From: Bradyrhizobium sp. CB1015
Lineage (GTDB): Bacteria; Pseudomonadota; Alphaproteobacteria; Rhizobiales; Xanthobacteraceae
Assembly: GCF_025200925.1 (NCBI RefSeq)
Contig: NZ_CP104174.1
Coordinates: forward strand, 2,480,001 to 2,544,000
Direction: 5' to 3'
DNA length: 64,000 nt
A program made the translations under genes and the position numbers. This document shows positions 44,765-53,148 of this stretch, in pieces; the stretch's first letter is position 1; each line of letters starts with the position of its first letter. The notes beneath the pieces were generated by a model. That model saw only the letters and a program-made list of their open reading frames with translations, was not told the origin of the DNA and made no database searches.

Positions 44765-46266
44765 CCGAGGTCCTGCGCCCGTACCAGGTTGAGGTAATCG
44801 CCGAGTTCTGGCGCGCTATCGACGCGGGGCAGCACAGGATCATTCTCGTGGCGCCGACAGCTTCGGGCAAGACCGTGATCGCGCGGGCGATCATCGCGCA
44901 AGCACAGCGGAAAGATCTAGGCTCTCTCTTTCTCGCCCACCGTCGTGAAATCCTGGCGCAGACCAGCAACAAGCTACACGGGATCCCTCACGGTGTTATC
45001 CGGCCCGGCATCCACCCACGCCCGCTTGAGATGGTGCAGGTGGCGAGCGTTCAGACCTTGCATCGTCGCGCCATCAAAGCTGGCGTGATGGAGCTGCCCG
45101 AAGCCGGCCTGGTCATCGTGGATGAATGCCACCATGTCGTCGCGGAGAGCTACCAATCAATCCTCGACCGCTATCCGCAAGCCATTCTGCTCGGCCTCAC
45201 GGCCACTCCTTGCCGCGGCGACGGCCGTGGCCTCGGCGCCGTCTTCCAGAAGATGATCCAGTGCCCCCAGGTCGGCGAGCTGGTCGGCTTGGGCTTTCTG
45301 GTTCCGACCCGCGTCTATGCACCCGTCGACCCTGACCTCCGCGGTGTTCACGTCCGCCACGGAGACTATGTCGAAAGCGAGCTCGCCCGCCGCATGGATC
45401 AGCCGCAGCTCGTTGGCGACATCGTCACCCACTGGTTCAAATTCGGAGAACGACGCAGAACGGTCTGCTTCGCTACCGACGTCCGCCATTCGATCCATAT
45501 TCGCGATGAATTCGGCGCTGCTGGGGTCCGCGCCGAACACATTGATGGCGAAACACCGATGGCTGAGCGCGATGCAACATTGGCTCGGCTCGCCTCTGGT
45601 GAAATCGACCTCGTTACAAACTGCATGGTGTTGACCGAGGGGTGGGATATGCCGGCGCTCGGCTGTCTGATCCTGGCGCGCCCAACGAAGCAGTTGGGTC
45701 TCTATCGGCAGATGATAGGGCGGGGACTGCGGCCAGCGCCGGACAAAGCCAATTGCATCGTTCTCGATCACGCTGGACTTACCTACCAGCTCGGGTTGGC
45801 CGAAGATTTTATCGAGTGGACGCTTGATCCTGATCTCCATGCAGAAAACCCGACCCATGCCGCTCGGGGTGGAGACTATCCGGGCGGACCTAAGATCGCG
45901 GAGTGTCCACAATGCGGTGCCGCTCGGGTCGGCGGGATGGCCTGTCTCAGCTGCGGCTACTTGCCGGCAAGGTTGCCGCGCGAGGTTGCGGTGGCCGACG
46001 GAAATCTCGGTCTCGTCGATGCCGGCCGTAAGGCGCGGCCCAGTCTCGATGATCCACGCATCCGTGCTGAATGGCACGGCATGTTCGCAACCATCGCCGC
46101 CGAGCGCGGCGCCAAGCCGGGGTGGGTAGCTCACCTGTACCATACGCGCTTTGGTGAGTGGCCGCCATATGGAGAGCAGCCAAGGCCGCGCGAGCCCTCG
46201 GTGGAGGTGAGGCGCTGGGTCAAGTCGCGGTTAATCGCCTATGCGCGGAGGAGGAAGTCCGCGTGA
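44761..46266 (+). CDS. SF2 DEAD/DEAH-box helicase
   Basis: A 501-residue superfamily 2 helicase. Motifs in order: Q-like TEVLRPYQVEVIAEFWRAI, Walker A VAPTASGKTVIARAII, motif II VIVDECHHVVAE, motif III GLTATPCRGDGRGLG, motif V DLVTNCMVLTEGWDMP and motif VI YRQMIGRGLRP. A zinc-binding segment (CPQCGAARVGGMACLSCGY) lies near residue 385. It resembles the UvrB/RecG-type helicases of phage and plasmid replication modules. Overlaps with the preceding and following genes (ATGA, GTGA) make it part of one coupled operon. Confidence 0.9.
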   Translation: MTEVLRPYQVEVIAEFWRAIDAGQHRIILVAPTASGKTVIARAIIAQAQRKDLGSLFLAHRREILAQTSNKLHGIPHGVIRPGIHPRPLEMVQVASVQTLHRRAIKAGVMELPEAGLVIVDECHHVVAESYQSILDRYPQAILLGLTATPCRGDGRGLGAVFQKMIQCPQVGELVGLGFLVPTRVYAPVDPDLRGVHVRHGDYVESELARRMDQPQLVGDIVTHWFKFGERRRTVCFATDVRHSIHIRDEFGAAGVRAEHIDGETPMAERDATLARLASGEIDLVTNCMVLTEGWDMPALGCLILARPTKQLGLYRQMIGRGLRPAPDKANCIVLDHAGLTYQLGLAEDFIEWTLDPDLHAENPTHAARGGDYPGGPKIAECPQCGAARVGGMACLSCGYLPARLPREVAVADGNLGLVDAGRKARPSLDDPRIRAEWHGMFATIAAERGAKPGWVAHLYHTRFGEWPPYGEQPRPREPSVEVRRWVKSRLIAYARRRKSA

Positions 46267-46691
46267 AAAACGGGCGCGCCTCGTCTGAGCGGTTTGTGCG
46301 GCTCACGGAACGCATGATGCTGACGGAGGCTTGGGGTAGCCTGGATGCCAACGCGCGCGCAATCTACATCGAGCTCGCCAGGCTCTACCATGGTCCTGGG
46401 ACCAACAACGGCCGGATCGGCTTTTCGGTGCGGCAGGCAGCAGAAGCCATCCATGTGTCGAAGGACACTGCGGCAAAGGCAATGCGTCAGCTGCAGGACC
46501 GCGGCTTCATCGTTGCGACCAGCAAAGGTCAGTTTGCCCAGAAACGTCAGGCCACACGGTGGCGGCTCACAGAGTTCAGGTGCGACGTCAGCGGTCAGCC
46601 GGAAAGCCGAGCCTTTGAGCACTGGACGGCTGCGATCCATTCCCAGTCAGACCTGGCAGAGAGAGTACGGAAGAGTAGTAAAGATGGATAG
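46263..46691 (+). CDS. Winged-helix protein, candidate replication initiator
   Basis: A 142-residue protein with a GTG start inside the helicase stop. The middle forms a helix-turn-helix with a wing: NNGRIGFSVRQAAEAIHVSK, then DTAAKAMRQLQDRGFIVATS. Winged helices of this type occur in plasmid and phage initiator proteins. Immediately after its stop lies the array of five iterons, which is the usual arrangement of an initiator gene and its origin. That it binds the iterons is inference. It is shorter than classical RepA-type initiators. Confidence 0.65.
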   Translation: MKNGRASSERFVRLTERMMLTEAWGSLDANARAIYIELARLYHGPGTNNGRIGFSVRQAAEAIHVSKDTAAKAMRQLQDRGFIVATSKGQFAQKRQATRWRLTEFRCDVSGQPESRAFEHWTAAIHSQSDLAERVRKSSKDG

Positions 46692-46700
46692 CTATAGACT

Positions 46701-46814
46701 GTCTCACCAGAAGGACCGTCGCCTGTCTCATCACAGGGACTGTAGGAGATTTACAGTCTCACCACAGGGACCAGATAGTCTCACTATAGGGTCTATTTGT
46801 CTTGCCACAGGGAC
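46701..46814. repeat. Five 16-bp iterons, probable replication origin
   Basis: Direct repeats of GTCTCACCACAGGGAC begin at 46701, 46725, 46756, 46778 and 46799, with spacings of 24, 31, 22 and 21 bases, close to two or three helical turns. Copy 3 is the consensus, the others carry one to three changes, and all keep GTCT at the left and GAC or GTC at the right. The array sits directly behind the winged-helix gene. It fits an iteron-type origin or an incompatibility-type control region. Confidence 0.75.
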
Positions 46815-46928
46815 TATCACGTCGACTTCGACAGCGGACCAAATTGAAGCTGTCGGGCCGGAAGATTGCGAAGGAAGTTTCACTACTTCATGCTACAATT
46901 GGCCCGCGTGCCACGGTGGAAGTTGAAC

Positions 46929-47510
46929 ATGAATTCACTTCGAGGCCGGCGAGATCCAAGGACGGGACGCGTCTTCGGATTTCAATCCGAAGCGCAGCGC
47001 CAGAACTTCATGACTGGTCGTTCGCGGTACTGCGATGGCCCAAATCGCCTGATGCCTAGGTGCACGGCCATCACTCGAGCTGGTGAACCTTGCAAGGCTG
47101 CAAGGATGCGCGGCCGGTCAACATGCTTCCGTCACGGCGGAAGTCCGAAAGCTAAACAGAAGCGGCTGGCGGCTGCCTACCTGTCCGGCGATGCAGACCG
47201 CATCCAACGCGCCGAGATGCGCTCAGAGCGCAATCGGTTAGCGCTGCTCTGGCGCCGTAACCCGCGCGCGCCGGGGAGGACGATCATTTTGACGCCCGAG
47301 GATGAGGAGGTCTGTCGAGCATGGGCATCGCAGCACGATCTGCAGCTCGCTCTCCTGGATCAGGAATTCCCGGCATTGTCCGACGGCCTCCGATGGTTAT
47401 GGGCTCGCAGGTCGCGCGGTCTTGTCAGCGAGGAGGACTTTGCCGCGAAACTCACTCGATTGCGTAATCGCATCATGGAGGCAACCCGTGCCGCCGATTA
47501 CCAGGGATGA
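46929..47510 (+). CDS. HGG-motif zinc protein of phage/transposon type
   Basis: A 193-residue protein from the ATG at 46929. It contains CTAITRAGEPCKAARMRGRS followed by TCFRHGGSPKAKQ, the C-x-x-x-x-x-G-x-x-C...C-x-x-HGG motif common in small phage and mobile-element proteins, sometimes near terminases. The C-terminal half is helical with a leucine-rich segment (DLQLALLDQEFPALSDGLRW). It lies just behind the iterons and overlaps the following gene by 23 bases. Confidence 0.55.
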   Translation: MNSLRGRRDPRTGRVFGFQSEAQRQNFMTGRSRYCDGPNRLMPRCTAITRAGEPCKAARMRGRSTCFRHGGSPKAKQKRLAAAYLSGDADRIQRAEMRSERNRLALLWRRNPRAPGRTIILTPEDEEVCRAWASQHDLQLALLDQEFPALSDGLRWLWARRSRGLVSEEDFAAKLTRLRNRIMEATRAADYQG

Positions 47511-47874
47511 GCGTGGGCGTTTCGTGCCGGTCGTGCGGCCAAAGCTCTGGCAGGCGTCCACGGTGAGGCGGAGCCGAGACCGGACGGATCGGATTGGCCG
47601 CGCCCGGAAGCAGCTTAAAGCAAAGCTCGCAACAACCCAGTGGATCACTGAGCTCGATCGCCGAGGAATTTATGAGCTGGAGACTTGCGGCCTTGAATGG
47701 TTCGCGATTGAAGCGTGGCTTGACGCCCTAGACCCACAGGAGGCCGGCCCTGCGCGAAGGTTCGTGAAGAGCGTCTTGCAGGTACTGGCAGACCGAGAGG
47801 CGCCGCAGCGAGAACGAGGCGAGGCCTACAATGAGCTTTATCGGCGGCTTATCGCGGCTGGCATCGTGGACTGA
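47488..47874 (+). CDS. Unknown small protein of the mobile module
   Basis: A 128-residue protein with a GTG start inside the end of the preceding gene. It opens with PITRDERGRFVPVVRPKLW, then a basic segment and an acidic helical C-terminus (ELDRRGIYELETCGLEWFAI, EAWLDALDPQEAGPARRF). No family recognised. The tight coupling suggests joint function with the HGG-motif protein. It converges on the resolvase gene. Confidence 0.55.
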   Translation: MPPITRDERGRFVPVVRPKLWQASTVRRSRDRTDRIGRARKQLKAKLATTQWITELDRRGIYELETCGLEWFAIEAWLDALDPQEAGPARRFVKSVLQVLADREAPQRERGEAYNELYRRLIAAGIVD

Positions 47875-47888
47875 AAGTCTCGTGGCTG

Positions 47889-48542
47889 TCATTCGCCAGG
47901 AATGCCTAAGCGCCTCATTGCCCTCATTACTGTCATCGGATTCCATCCGCCGCCGCGCGGCGCGGGTATGCCTCGGTCCGTCAACTCCTGAGCAATCTCG
48001 CGGTAAGGAAGTTCCCACAACTCCTTCAGGAGGGGCTCCAGGCGGGCGTCCCGAGCCGCCGCAGCAGCTTTGTTGATTTCGGCCTGTCTTTGGTTGCCGA
48101 GCCGCTTGCCGCGATGCTTGGCCTCCGCAAGGGCGAGGCGGGTCCGTTCAGCAATGACGCTGCGTTCCTTTTGCGCCACGGCAGCATAGATGTGCAGCAT
48201 GAAGGGATCGACATCCCTGCCCAGCTCGGTGACGATGAATGGCACCCGCTTCGCCATGAGGCCCGCAATGAAAGCCACGTCGCGAGACAGGCGGTCCAAT
48301 TTGGCCACGACGACCGGGCATTTAAGCTTCTTCGCTTTCCGCAGGGCGGCAGCAAGCTCGGGACGCCGCTCTAATGCGTCCGCTCCCTTGCCGGTCTCCA
48401 CCTCAGTAAACTCACCGGCGATCTCCATCGCTTCATTGGCGGCGAAGGTGGCGACAAGCCGCCGTTGCCCGTCAAGACCAAGTCCAGAGCGGCCCTGCTT
48501 CTCTCGAGAGACACGATAGTAGGCAACAACAGGCTGCGACAT
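47889..48542 (-). CDS. Serine resolvase/invertase
   Basis: A 217-residue small serine recombinase. Catalytic Ser lies in [20 protein letters not shown], the arginine helix in [20 protein letters not shown], and helix E in [22 protein letters not shown]-terminal Hin-like helix-turn-helix follows ([20 protein letters not shown]). The start is the second of two Met codons at 48545/48542. It may resolve multimers of the element or catalyse its integration; it forms the right end of the replication module. Confidence 0.9.
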   Translation of the reverse strand: MSQPVVAYYRVSREKQGRSGLGLDGQRRLVATFAANEAMEIAGEFTEVETGKGADALERRPELAAALRKAKKLKCPVVVAKLDRLSRDVAFIAGLMAKRVPFIVTELGRDVDPFMLHIYAAVAQKERSVIAERTRLALAEAKHRGKRLGNQRQAEINKAAAAARDARLEPLLKELWELPYREIAQELTDRGIPAPRGGGWNPMTVMRAMRRLGIPGE

Positions 48543-48875
48543 CATTCATCTCGTAACACATCGACGAACGTCAGTATGTTACAAGACGCGAATCTGCGCA
48601 AGAGCCGCGCGTGGAAGAGGACGGAAGCATTTGAATAGAGCTCAACGCCCGAAGCCGTGACGGTGTGGGCAGCGGCTGGTACTCTGGCGACCGCCCCCCC
48701 TGGCGTCCCCCAACAGTCGCATCTCAAACGTTCGCAACACCGCGCGCCAAAATTTTTCGGCCTCGGACTAGGCGGGGCATTTCACTCAGCATCGTGCTGC
48801 TGATACTGTGCCAACGTGTGGTGCGCAAAATCACAGTTTTCCTACCCGCGACGGGATCCGATAGGAGAGCCGAAA
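48543..48875. other. Intergenic, nothing recognised
   Basis: About 330 bases between the resolvase start and the next gene; presumably the resolvase promoter and perhaps its recombination site, though no clear dyad was found. Confidence 0.4.
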
Positions 48876-49400
48876 ATGTCGCTTTCAGCCACGCACGTTC
48901 TCTTAGAGATGCCGAGGGGAAGACCCGAGTTCGAGGCGGCTTGGCTCGCTAGGGCGAGTGAGGCCGAAGCCTTATGGTCGGCGGCGCAGGAAGACCGGGA
49001 GTTCCGTGATCGCGTGGATCTGCTCGATGCAGACGGCATTCCTGATCTGGAGGCCTTCGCTCGTGAAACCCTCGATGAGTTGAAGGGACAAGATTGCGCC
49101 GCCGCGTTTGAGCTCTACGCAGATGGCTATGGCATGTTCAGCCGGGAGTTCGGGCTTATGGTTCGGCTCGGCTTCTTTATTCACGATGGTGCTTGCTATC
49201 GGATAGCCTTGCCCCGATTGCTGACGCCGCAACTTGTGCGTCAGGCCGCTATCGGTCTTTGTGCGGTCGGTGAAGATTGTGGCGACGATGTCTTCGTGCT
49301 TACGCCCGAGCGCCAACTTCACATGCACCACAAGTCTGACTCAGAAGCGTGGCAGTCTAGACGGCGTGCGATGCGAAGGCTCACGGTAATCAACGTCTGA
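48876..49400 (+). CDS. Unknown protein, 174 residues
   Basis: It has a good ribosome site (AGGAG). The N-terminal half is acidic and helical (FEAAWLARASEAEALWSAAQ), the C-terminal half has some beta character (GLMVRLGFFIHDGACYRIAL) and ends in a basic helix. There is no signal peptide and no motif I recognise. It stands alone after the resolvase and may be cargo of the element or the first host gene beyond it. Confidence 0.55.
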   Translation: MSLSATHVLLEMPRGRPEFEAAWLARASEAEALWSAAQEDREFRDRVDLLDADGIPDLEAFARETLDELKGQDCAAAFELYADGYGMFSREFGLMVRLGFFIHDGACYRIALPRLLTPQLVRQAAIGLCAVGEDCGDDVFVLTPERQLHMHHKSDSEAWQSRRRAMRRLTVINV

Positions 49401-49779
49401 TCACAGCCTCTAAATGCGTCGTACAGTCCTGCTCAGTGCAACTTCGGCAAGCCCGCGAACAATATTTTCCGCTCTCAGACTTCCTAAGCCGCAGGCAACC
49501 TATAGACCTTACGTAGTTTTGCGGGTTCTTGCCTCGTTCGCCTTTAGAAAATCCTTCTCCCGACCGACGCTGGATTTTGCGGGGTGGACCACGAACAATT
49601 TGTGGCGGCGGAGAAAAATCGTCTACGGTTGTGTTTAGCCAAACTCCAGCTTCAGCCTAGCTAGAGCGGCAAGCCGGAGCGTTGGCGCGACTGCACGCCC
49701 ATCTTCTCAACCGACGCGTCAGCTATCCGTCCGGTGAAATGCTGGATAAGCTTTCGTCGGATGGCTGAGGGCGCAGTCG
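49401..49779. other. Intergenic, nothing recognised
   Basis: About 380 bases upstream of the HWE kinase with no supported gene. Confidence 0.4.
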
Positions 49780-51639
49780 ATGCGTGATGAGACGACAAGA
49801 TTCCTAAGCGGCGGAGGACGGATGGGCGAGCGCATCCGCCTGTTTGACTGGACGACAAATCCACTCGGGCCTCCGGAGTCGTGGCCGCAATCGCTTCGTT
49901 CGGCACTGTCCATTTGCCTGTATTCCAGCTTTCCAACGGCGATCTACTGGGGGCCGGACTTCAGGCTCCTTTATAATGACGCGTGGTCTGTCATCCCGGG
50001 CGAGCGCCATCCCTGGGCTCTTGGCCGCCCCGCCAAGGAAGTCTGGTCCGACATCTGGCACGTCGTCGGCCCGCAGTTCGAGAACGTGGTGGCCACGGGT
50101 GAAGGCTTTTCCACCTACGACGAAATGCTGCCAATGGTGCGTGGCGGCGGCCAGCAGGAGACCTACTGGAACTACAGCATCAGCCCGATCCGGGGCGAAG
50201 ATGGCAAGGTTGCCGGCATCTTCAATCAAGGGAACGAAACGACCCAGATCGTCCTGGCCCGGCGCAACGCCCAGCAGGAGATTGCGCGTTTGTCCCTGAT
50301 GTTCGAACAGGCGCCAGGCGCCACGGCCATTTTGCGCGGGCCCCACCATATCTTTGAAATCGCCAACCCCGCTTACCTGCAGTTGGTGGGCCGTAACGAC
50401 ATCCTCGGCAAGTCGGTTGACCAGGCCCTGCCCGAGGTGGCGCCGCAAGGTTTCATCGAGCTACTCGACACCGTCTACCAGAGCGGAGAGCCTTACGCCG
50501 GGCGCGCCATTCCGGTCGTCCTGGATCGAAACGGGATTTCCGAGCAACGGCATCTCGACTTCGTCTTTCAGCCGATCAGCGACGGCGCGGGCGATCGGTA
50601 CGGCATCTTCGTGCAGGCGACCGACGTGACGGAGACGATCCGGGCGGTGGCTGGCCTTCGCGAGAGCGAGGAACGTTACCAGGCCATCGTGAACTCCATC
50701 GACCAGATGATCTGGTCGACGCTGCCCGACGGTTATCACGATTATTACAACGACCGTTGGTACGAATACACAGGCGTGCCCAAAGGTTCGACCGACGGTG
50801 AGGCCTGGAATGGAATGTTTCACCCCGACGACCAGGAGCGGGCCTGGAAAGTATGGCGCCACAGTTTGGCTACGGGTGTCCCTTATCACATCGAGTATCG
50901 GCTGCGGCACCGCTCGGGCGAATACCGCTGGGTGATCGGACGTGCACAATGCATCCGCAACGAGGCGGGCGAGATCATCCGCTGGTACGGCACGTGCACC
51001 GACCTGCATGATTTGAAAATGGCCGAGGAGGCTCGCCAACTGCTGATGCAAGAGCTGAATCATCGGGTGAAGAACCTCTTCTCGCTCTTCAGCGCCATGG
51101 TGTCCATGACGGGCCGATCGACCAATACGACGGCTGAAATGAGCGCCGCTCTTAACCAGCGTTTGCAAGCACTATCTCGGGCACATGACCTCGTCCGAAT
51201 CGGCGGAGCGGATTCGATGCCAGCGCATTCGGTGTTGCTCATCCATCTTGTTGAACAGATACTGGCACCGCATTTGAGTGCCTCGCAGCATGGCAAAGTG
51301 AGCTTGACCGGACCGGAAATTGTGCTCGGGGAGAAATCAGCCACCGCAATGGCACTCATCCTGCATGAGCTTGCCACGAACGCTATCAAGTATGGCGCAC
51401 TAGGTCATGCAGACGGGAAGGTGATGATCGGCTGGGAATTTGCTGGAGACGTTCTGGTTCTGACTTGGAGCGAGCACAATTTGTCTGCTGCCATTGCCAA
51501 GCCGACCTCGAGCGGCTTCGGCAGCAGGCTCATTAAGTCTGCAGTCGAAGGGCAACTCGGCGGAAAGGTCGATATCGTTTGGAAGCCTTCTGGCGCACAA
51601 GTCCGTCTGCAACTAAGCCGGGCACGGCTGCGCGACTGA
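49780..51639 (+). CDS. PAS-domain HWE-type sensor histidine kinase
   Basis: A 619-residue cytoplasmic kinase with three PAS-like sensor segments (about residues 20-150, 165-290 and 300-420); the third is well formed with YHDYYNDRWYEYTGVPKG and EYRWVIGRAQCIRNEAGEII. The HWE kinase core follows: phospho-acceptor His in MQELNHRVKNLFSLF (near 428), N-box in ALILHELATNAIKYGALG, and the GFGSRLIKSAVEGQLGG G-box. HWE kinases are typical of alpha-proteobacteria and often respond to light or redox cues through PAS cofactors. No response regulator is adjacent, so it is an orphan kinase. Confidence 0.92.
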   Translation: MRDETTRFLSGGGRMGERIRLFDWTTNPLGPPESWPQSLRSALSICLYSSFPTAIYWGPDFRLLYNDAWSVIPGERHPWALGRPAKEVWSDIWHVVGPQFENVVATGEGFSTYDEMLPMVRGGGQQETYWNYSISPIRGEDGKVAGIFNQGNETTQIVLARRNAQQEIARLSLMFEQAPGATAILRGPHHIFEIANPAYLQLVGRNDILGKSVDQALPEVAPQGFIELLDTVYQSGEPYAGRAIPVVLDRNGISEQRHLDFVFQPISDGAGDRYGIFVQATDVTETIRAVAGLRESEERYQAIVNSIDQMIWSTLPDGYHDYYNDRWYEYTGVPKGSTDGEAWNGMFHPDDQERAWKVWRHSLATGVPYHIEYRLRHRSGEYRWVIGRAQCIRNEAGEIIRWYGTCTDLHDLKMAEEARQLLMQELNHRVKNLFSLFSAMVSMTGRSTNTTAEMSAALNQRLQALSRAHDLVRIGGADSMPAHSVLLIHLVEQILAPHLSASQHGKVSLTGPEIVLGEKSATAMALILHELATNAIKYGALGHADGKVMIGWEFAGDVLVLTWSEHNLSAAIAKPTSSGFGSRLIKSAVEGQLGGKVDIVWKPSGAQVRLQLSRARLRD

Positions 51640-51787
51640 TCTGGTCGGCTCACTTCGTCAACGCAGCCGCGCTCTGGATTGTCAGCCATGAACGTAGTAC
51701 GGATGGCTGTACACGTTGGGTTCTGAAGCTCAGTCCTGTGTGTCTTTTTACTAAAGCCGTCGGGCACCGCAAAGCGTAACCCCGCTC

Positions 51788-52255
51788 TCAGATTTCGCAG
51801 CCGGATAAATTCAGCGCCTTGCGCAAGCCGCCAAACGCCGCGAGCCTGCAGGACACGGTCTCGCTGGCGAGCTTTGAACGCTCGGCAATGGCAGCTTGCT
51901 TGATAACGGCGACCTTCTTTGGTTTGGGACGTGCGGCGCCCGCGGCTGTCTTCGGATTGTGACGTTGGCGGGCGATCGGCCTTGAAGGCTCGGGCGAAGT
52001 GATACGGGCATCGTTTGGGGGAGCAACAGGCGCTTCGGCCAAAGCGACCTCGGTCGGTGTCACGCTGCTCACCGCGGCGACATCAAGGCGATCGCCTTTC
52101 GCCAGTGTGTCGGGCGCGGCAGACGAGCCAGCGTCTGGTGCGGCAGGCGACTGGACGATCGCGACCGTGCCGCGCGGGGGAGTTCGCAGCTCCATGACTG
52201 ACAGGACTCCTACACCCAAGACGATGAGGAGACCCAAGAAGCTCGGTCTCAGCAT
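51788..52255 (-). CDS. Membrane-anchored Pro/Ala-rich protein of unknown function
   Basis: A 155-residue protein with an N-terminal hydrophobic anchor (LGLLIVLGVGVLSVMELR), a long Pro/Ala-rich linker and a C-terminal conserved-looking part with two cysteines (ETVSCRLAAFGGLRKALNLS then GCEI) that could form a disulfide. It is probably exposed to the periplasm. Proteins of this layout occur in Bradyrhizobium with no known role. Confidence 0.5.
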   Translation of the reverse strand: MLRPSFLGLLIVLGVGVLSVMELRTPPRGTVAIVQSPAAPDAGSSAAPDTLAKGDRLDVAAVSSVTPTEVALAEAPVAPPNDARITSPEPSRPIARQRHNPKTAAGAARPKPKKVAVIKQAAIAERSKLASETVSCRLAAFGGLRKALNLSGCEI

Positions 52256-52523
52256 GATGCGCCTCTAACCAAGGTTAGTGCTGTTGAAAAAGTCTCCGCT
52301 TCAATGAGGCAATCTGCCGGCAGCGGACGTGCCGCGCGCGGATCAATTGCCGACAGGGTTAACGCCGGTCATGCTTCAGCAAATGTTGAGGCCGCTCGTC
52401 GACGCTGGTTCCTGCGCGCAGTCGGGGCCTGGTTCAGGACACAGCGAATGGCTTCTTGGCGATCCCATCCGACGTCGGGATTGCAAGAAGCGCGCAATCG
52501 ACTTCTGCCCGAGGGCAGGACGA

Positions 52524-52751
52524 CTACCAGTGATTGACAGCGGACATCCCGCCCATGTCGTACTCTTGCATAAGCAGGCCGAAGAGTTCGCTGCCACGCC
52601 GGATGCCCTCTAGCTGACGCAGGATCATCCGAGCCTCGGCGCTGTCCTCGCGGACCTCGTCCAGCCGATAGACGAGCCGCCGGATGACGTCTTCCAGCTC
52701 GATCTCTTCGGCGGTCTTGGGGATGTCGGGCGAAAACACCTGAGAGGGCAT
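52524..52751 (-). CDS. Small acidic helical protein
   Basis: A 75-residue frame with charged amphipathic helices (AEEIELEDVIRRLVYRLDEV, then EARMILRQLEGIRRGSELFG), consistent with a small coiled-coil protein. The ATG has AGGAG upstream. No family recognised. Confidence 0.45.
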   Translation of the reverse strand: MPSQVFSPDIPKTAEEIELEDVIRRLVYRLDEVREDSAEARMILRQLEGIRRGSELFGLLMQEYDMGGMSAVNHW

Positions 52752-53148
52752 CGATCGCTCCTAATTGATCTGAGTTTACCTGTTCAACGGAGGCGACTGC
52801 AACGGACCACTGCGCGAGCAGAATTCGGCGGCGACAATGTTCAAACACTGCGCGTCTGGCGCCACCAACTGAGGCGGGGGAGCCCTGCGCCGGTAAGCCT
52901 GGCAGTAGCGGTATCTCTTTACTGCCTTTGTCAGCCGCGTACTCCCCGCGAGGAGTAGAGCCGTAACGAGCCCTGGTAAGTCAGGATGGAAAGCAGTCAG
53001 GGTGTTGGTACAGGTTACCGGCATTGCTTGTCACCGCCTGACGTCCGGGGGCATGTATTGCCCGGCATCTGCCAATCTTGCTCAAACTGCGGTACGTTCG
53101 TGAAATTCTGCACGGGCTTGCGCGTGCCAAGGATTGGGGGGAGCGACC
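52752..53148. other. Intergenic, nothing recognised
   Basis: About 400 bases upstream of the monooxygenase, probably holding its promoter; no gene supported. Confidence 0.4.

Noticed and set aside
45157..46143. Minus-strand frame of 328 codons
   Set aside because: It is the antisense shadow of the SF2 helicase; the helicase frame has all motifs and the opposite frame has no protein character.
46701..46814. CRISPR array
   Set aside because: The repeats are 16 bases, degenerate and separated by only 5-15 bases; no cas genes are present. They fit iterons.
41913..48542. Complete prophage
   Set aside because: No capsid, portal, terminase, tail or lysis gene is seen; only replication, regulation and recombination genes.
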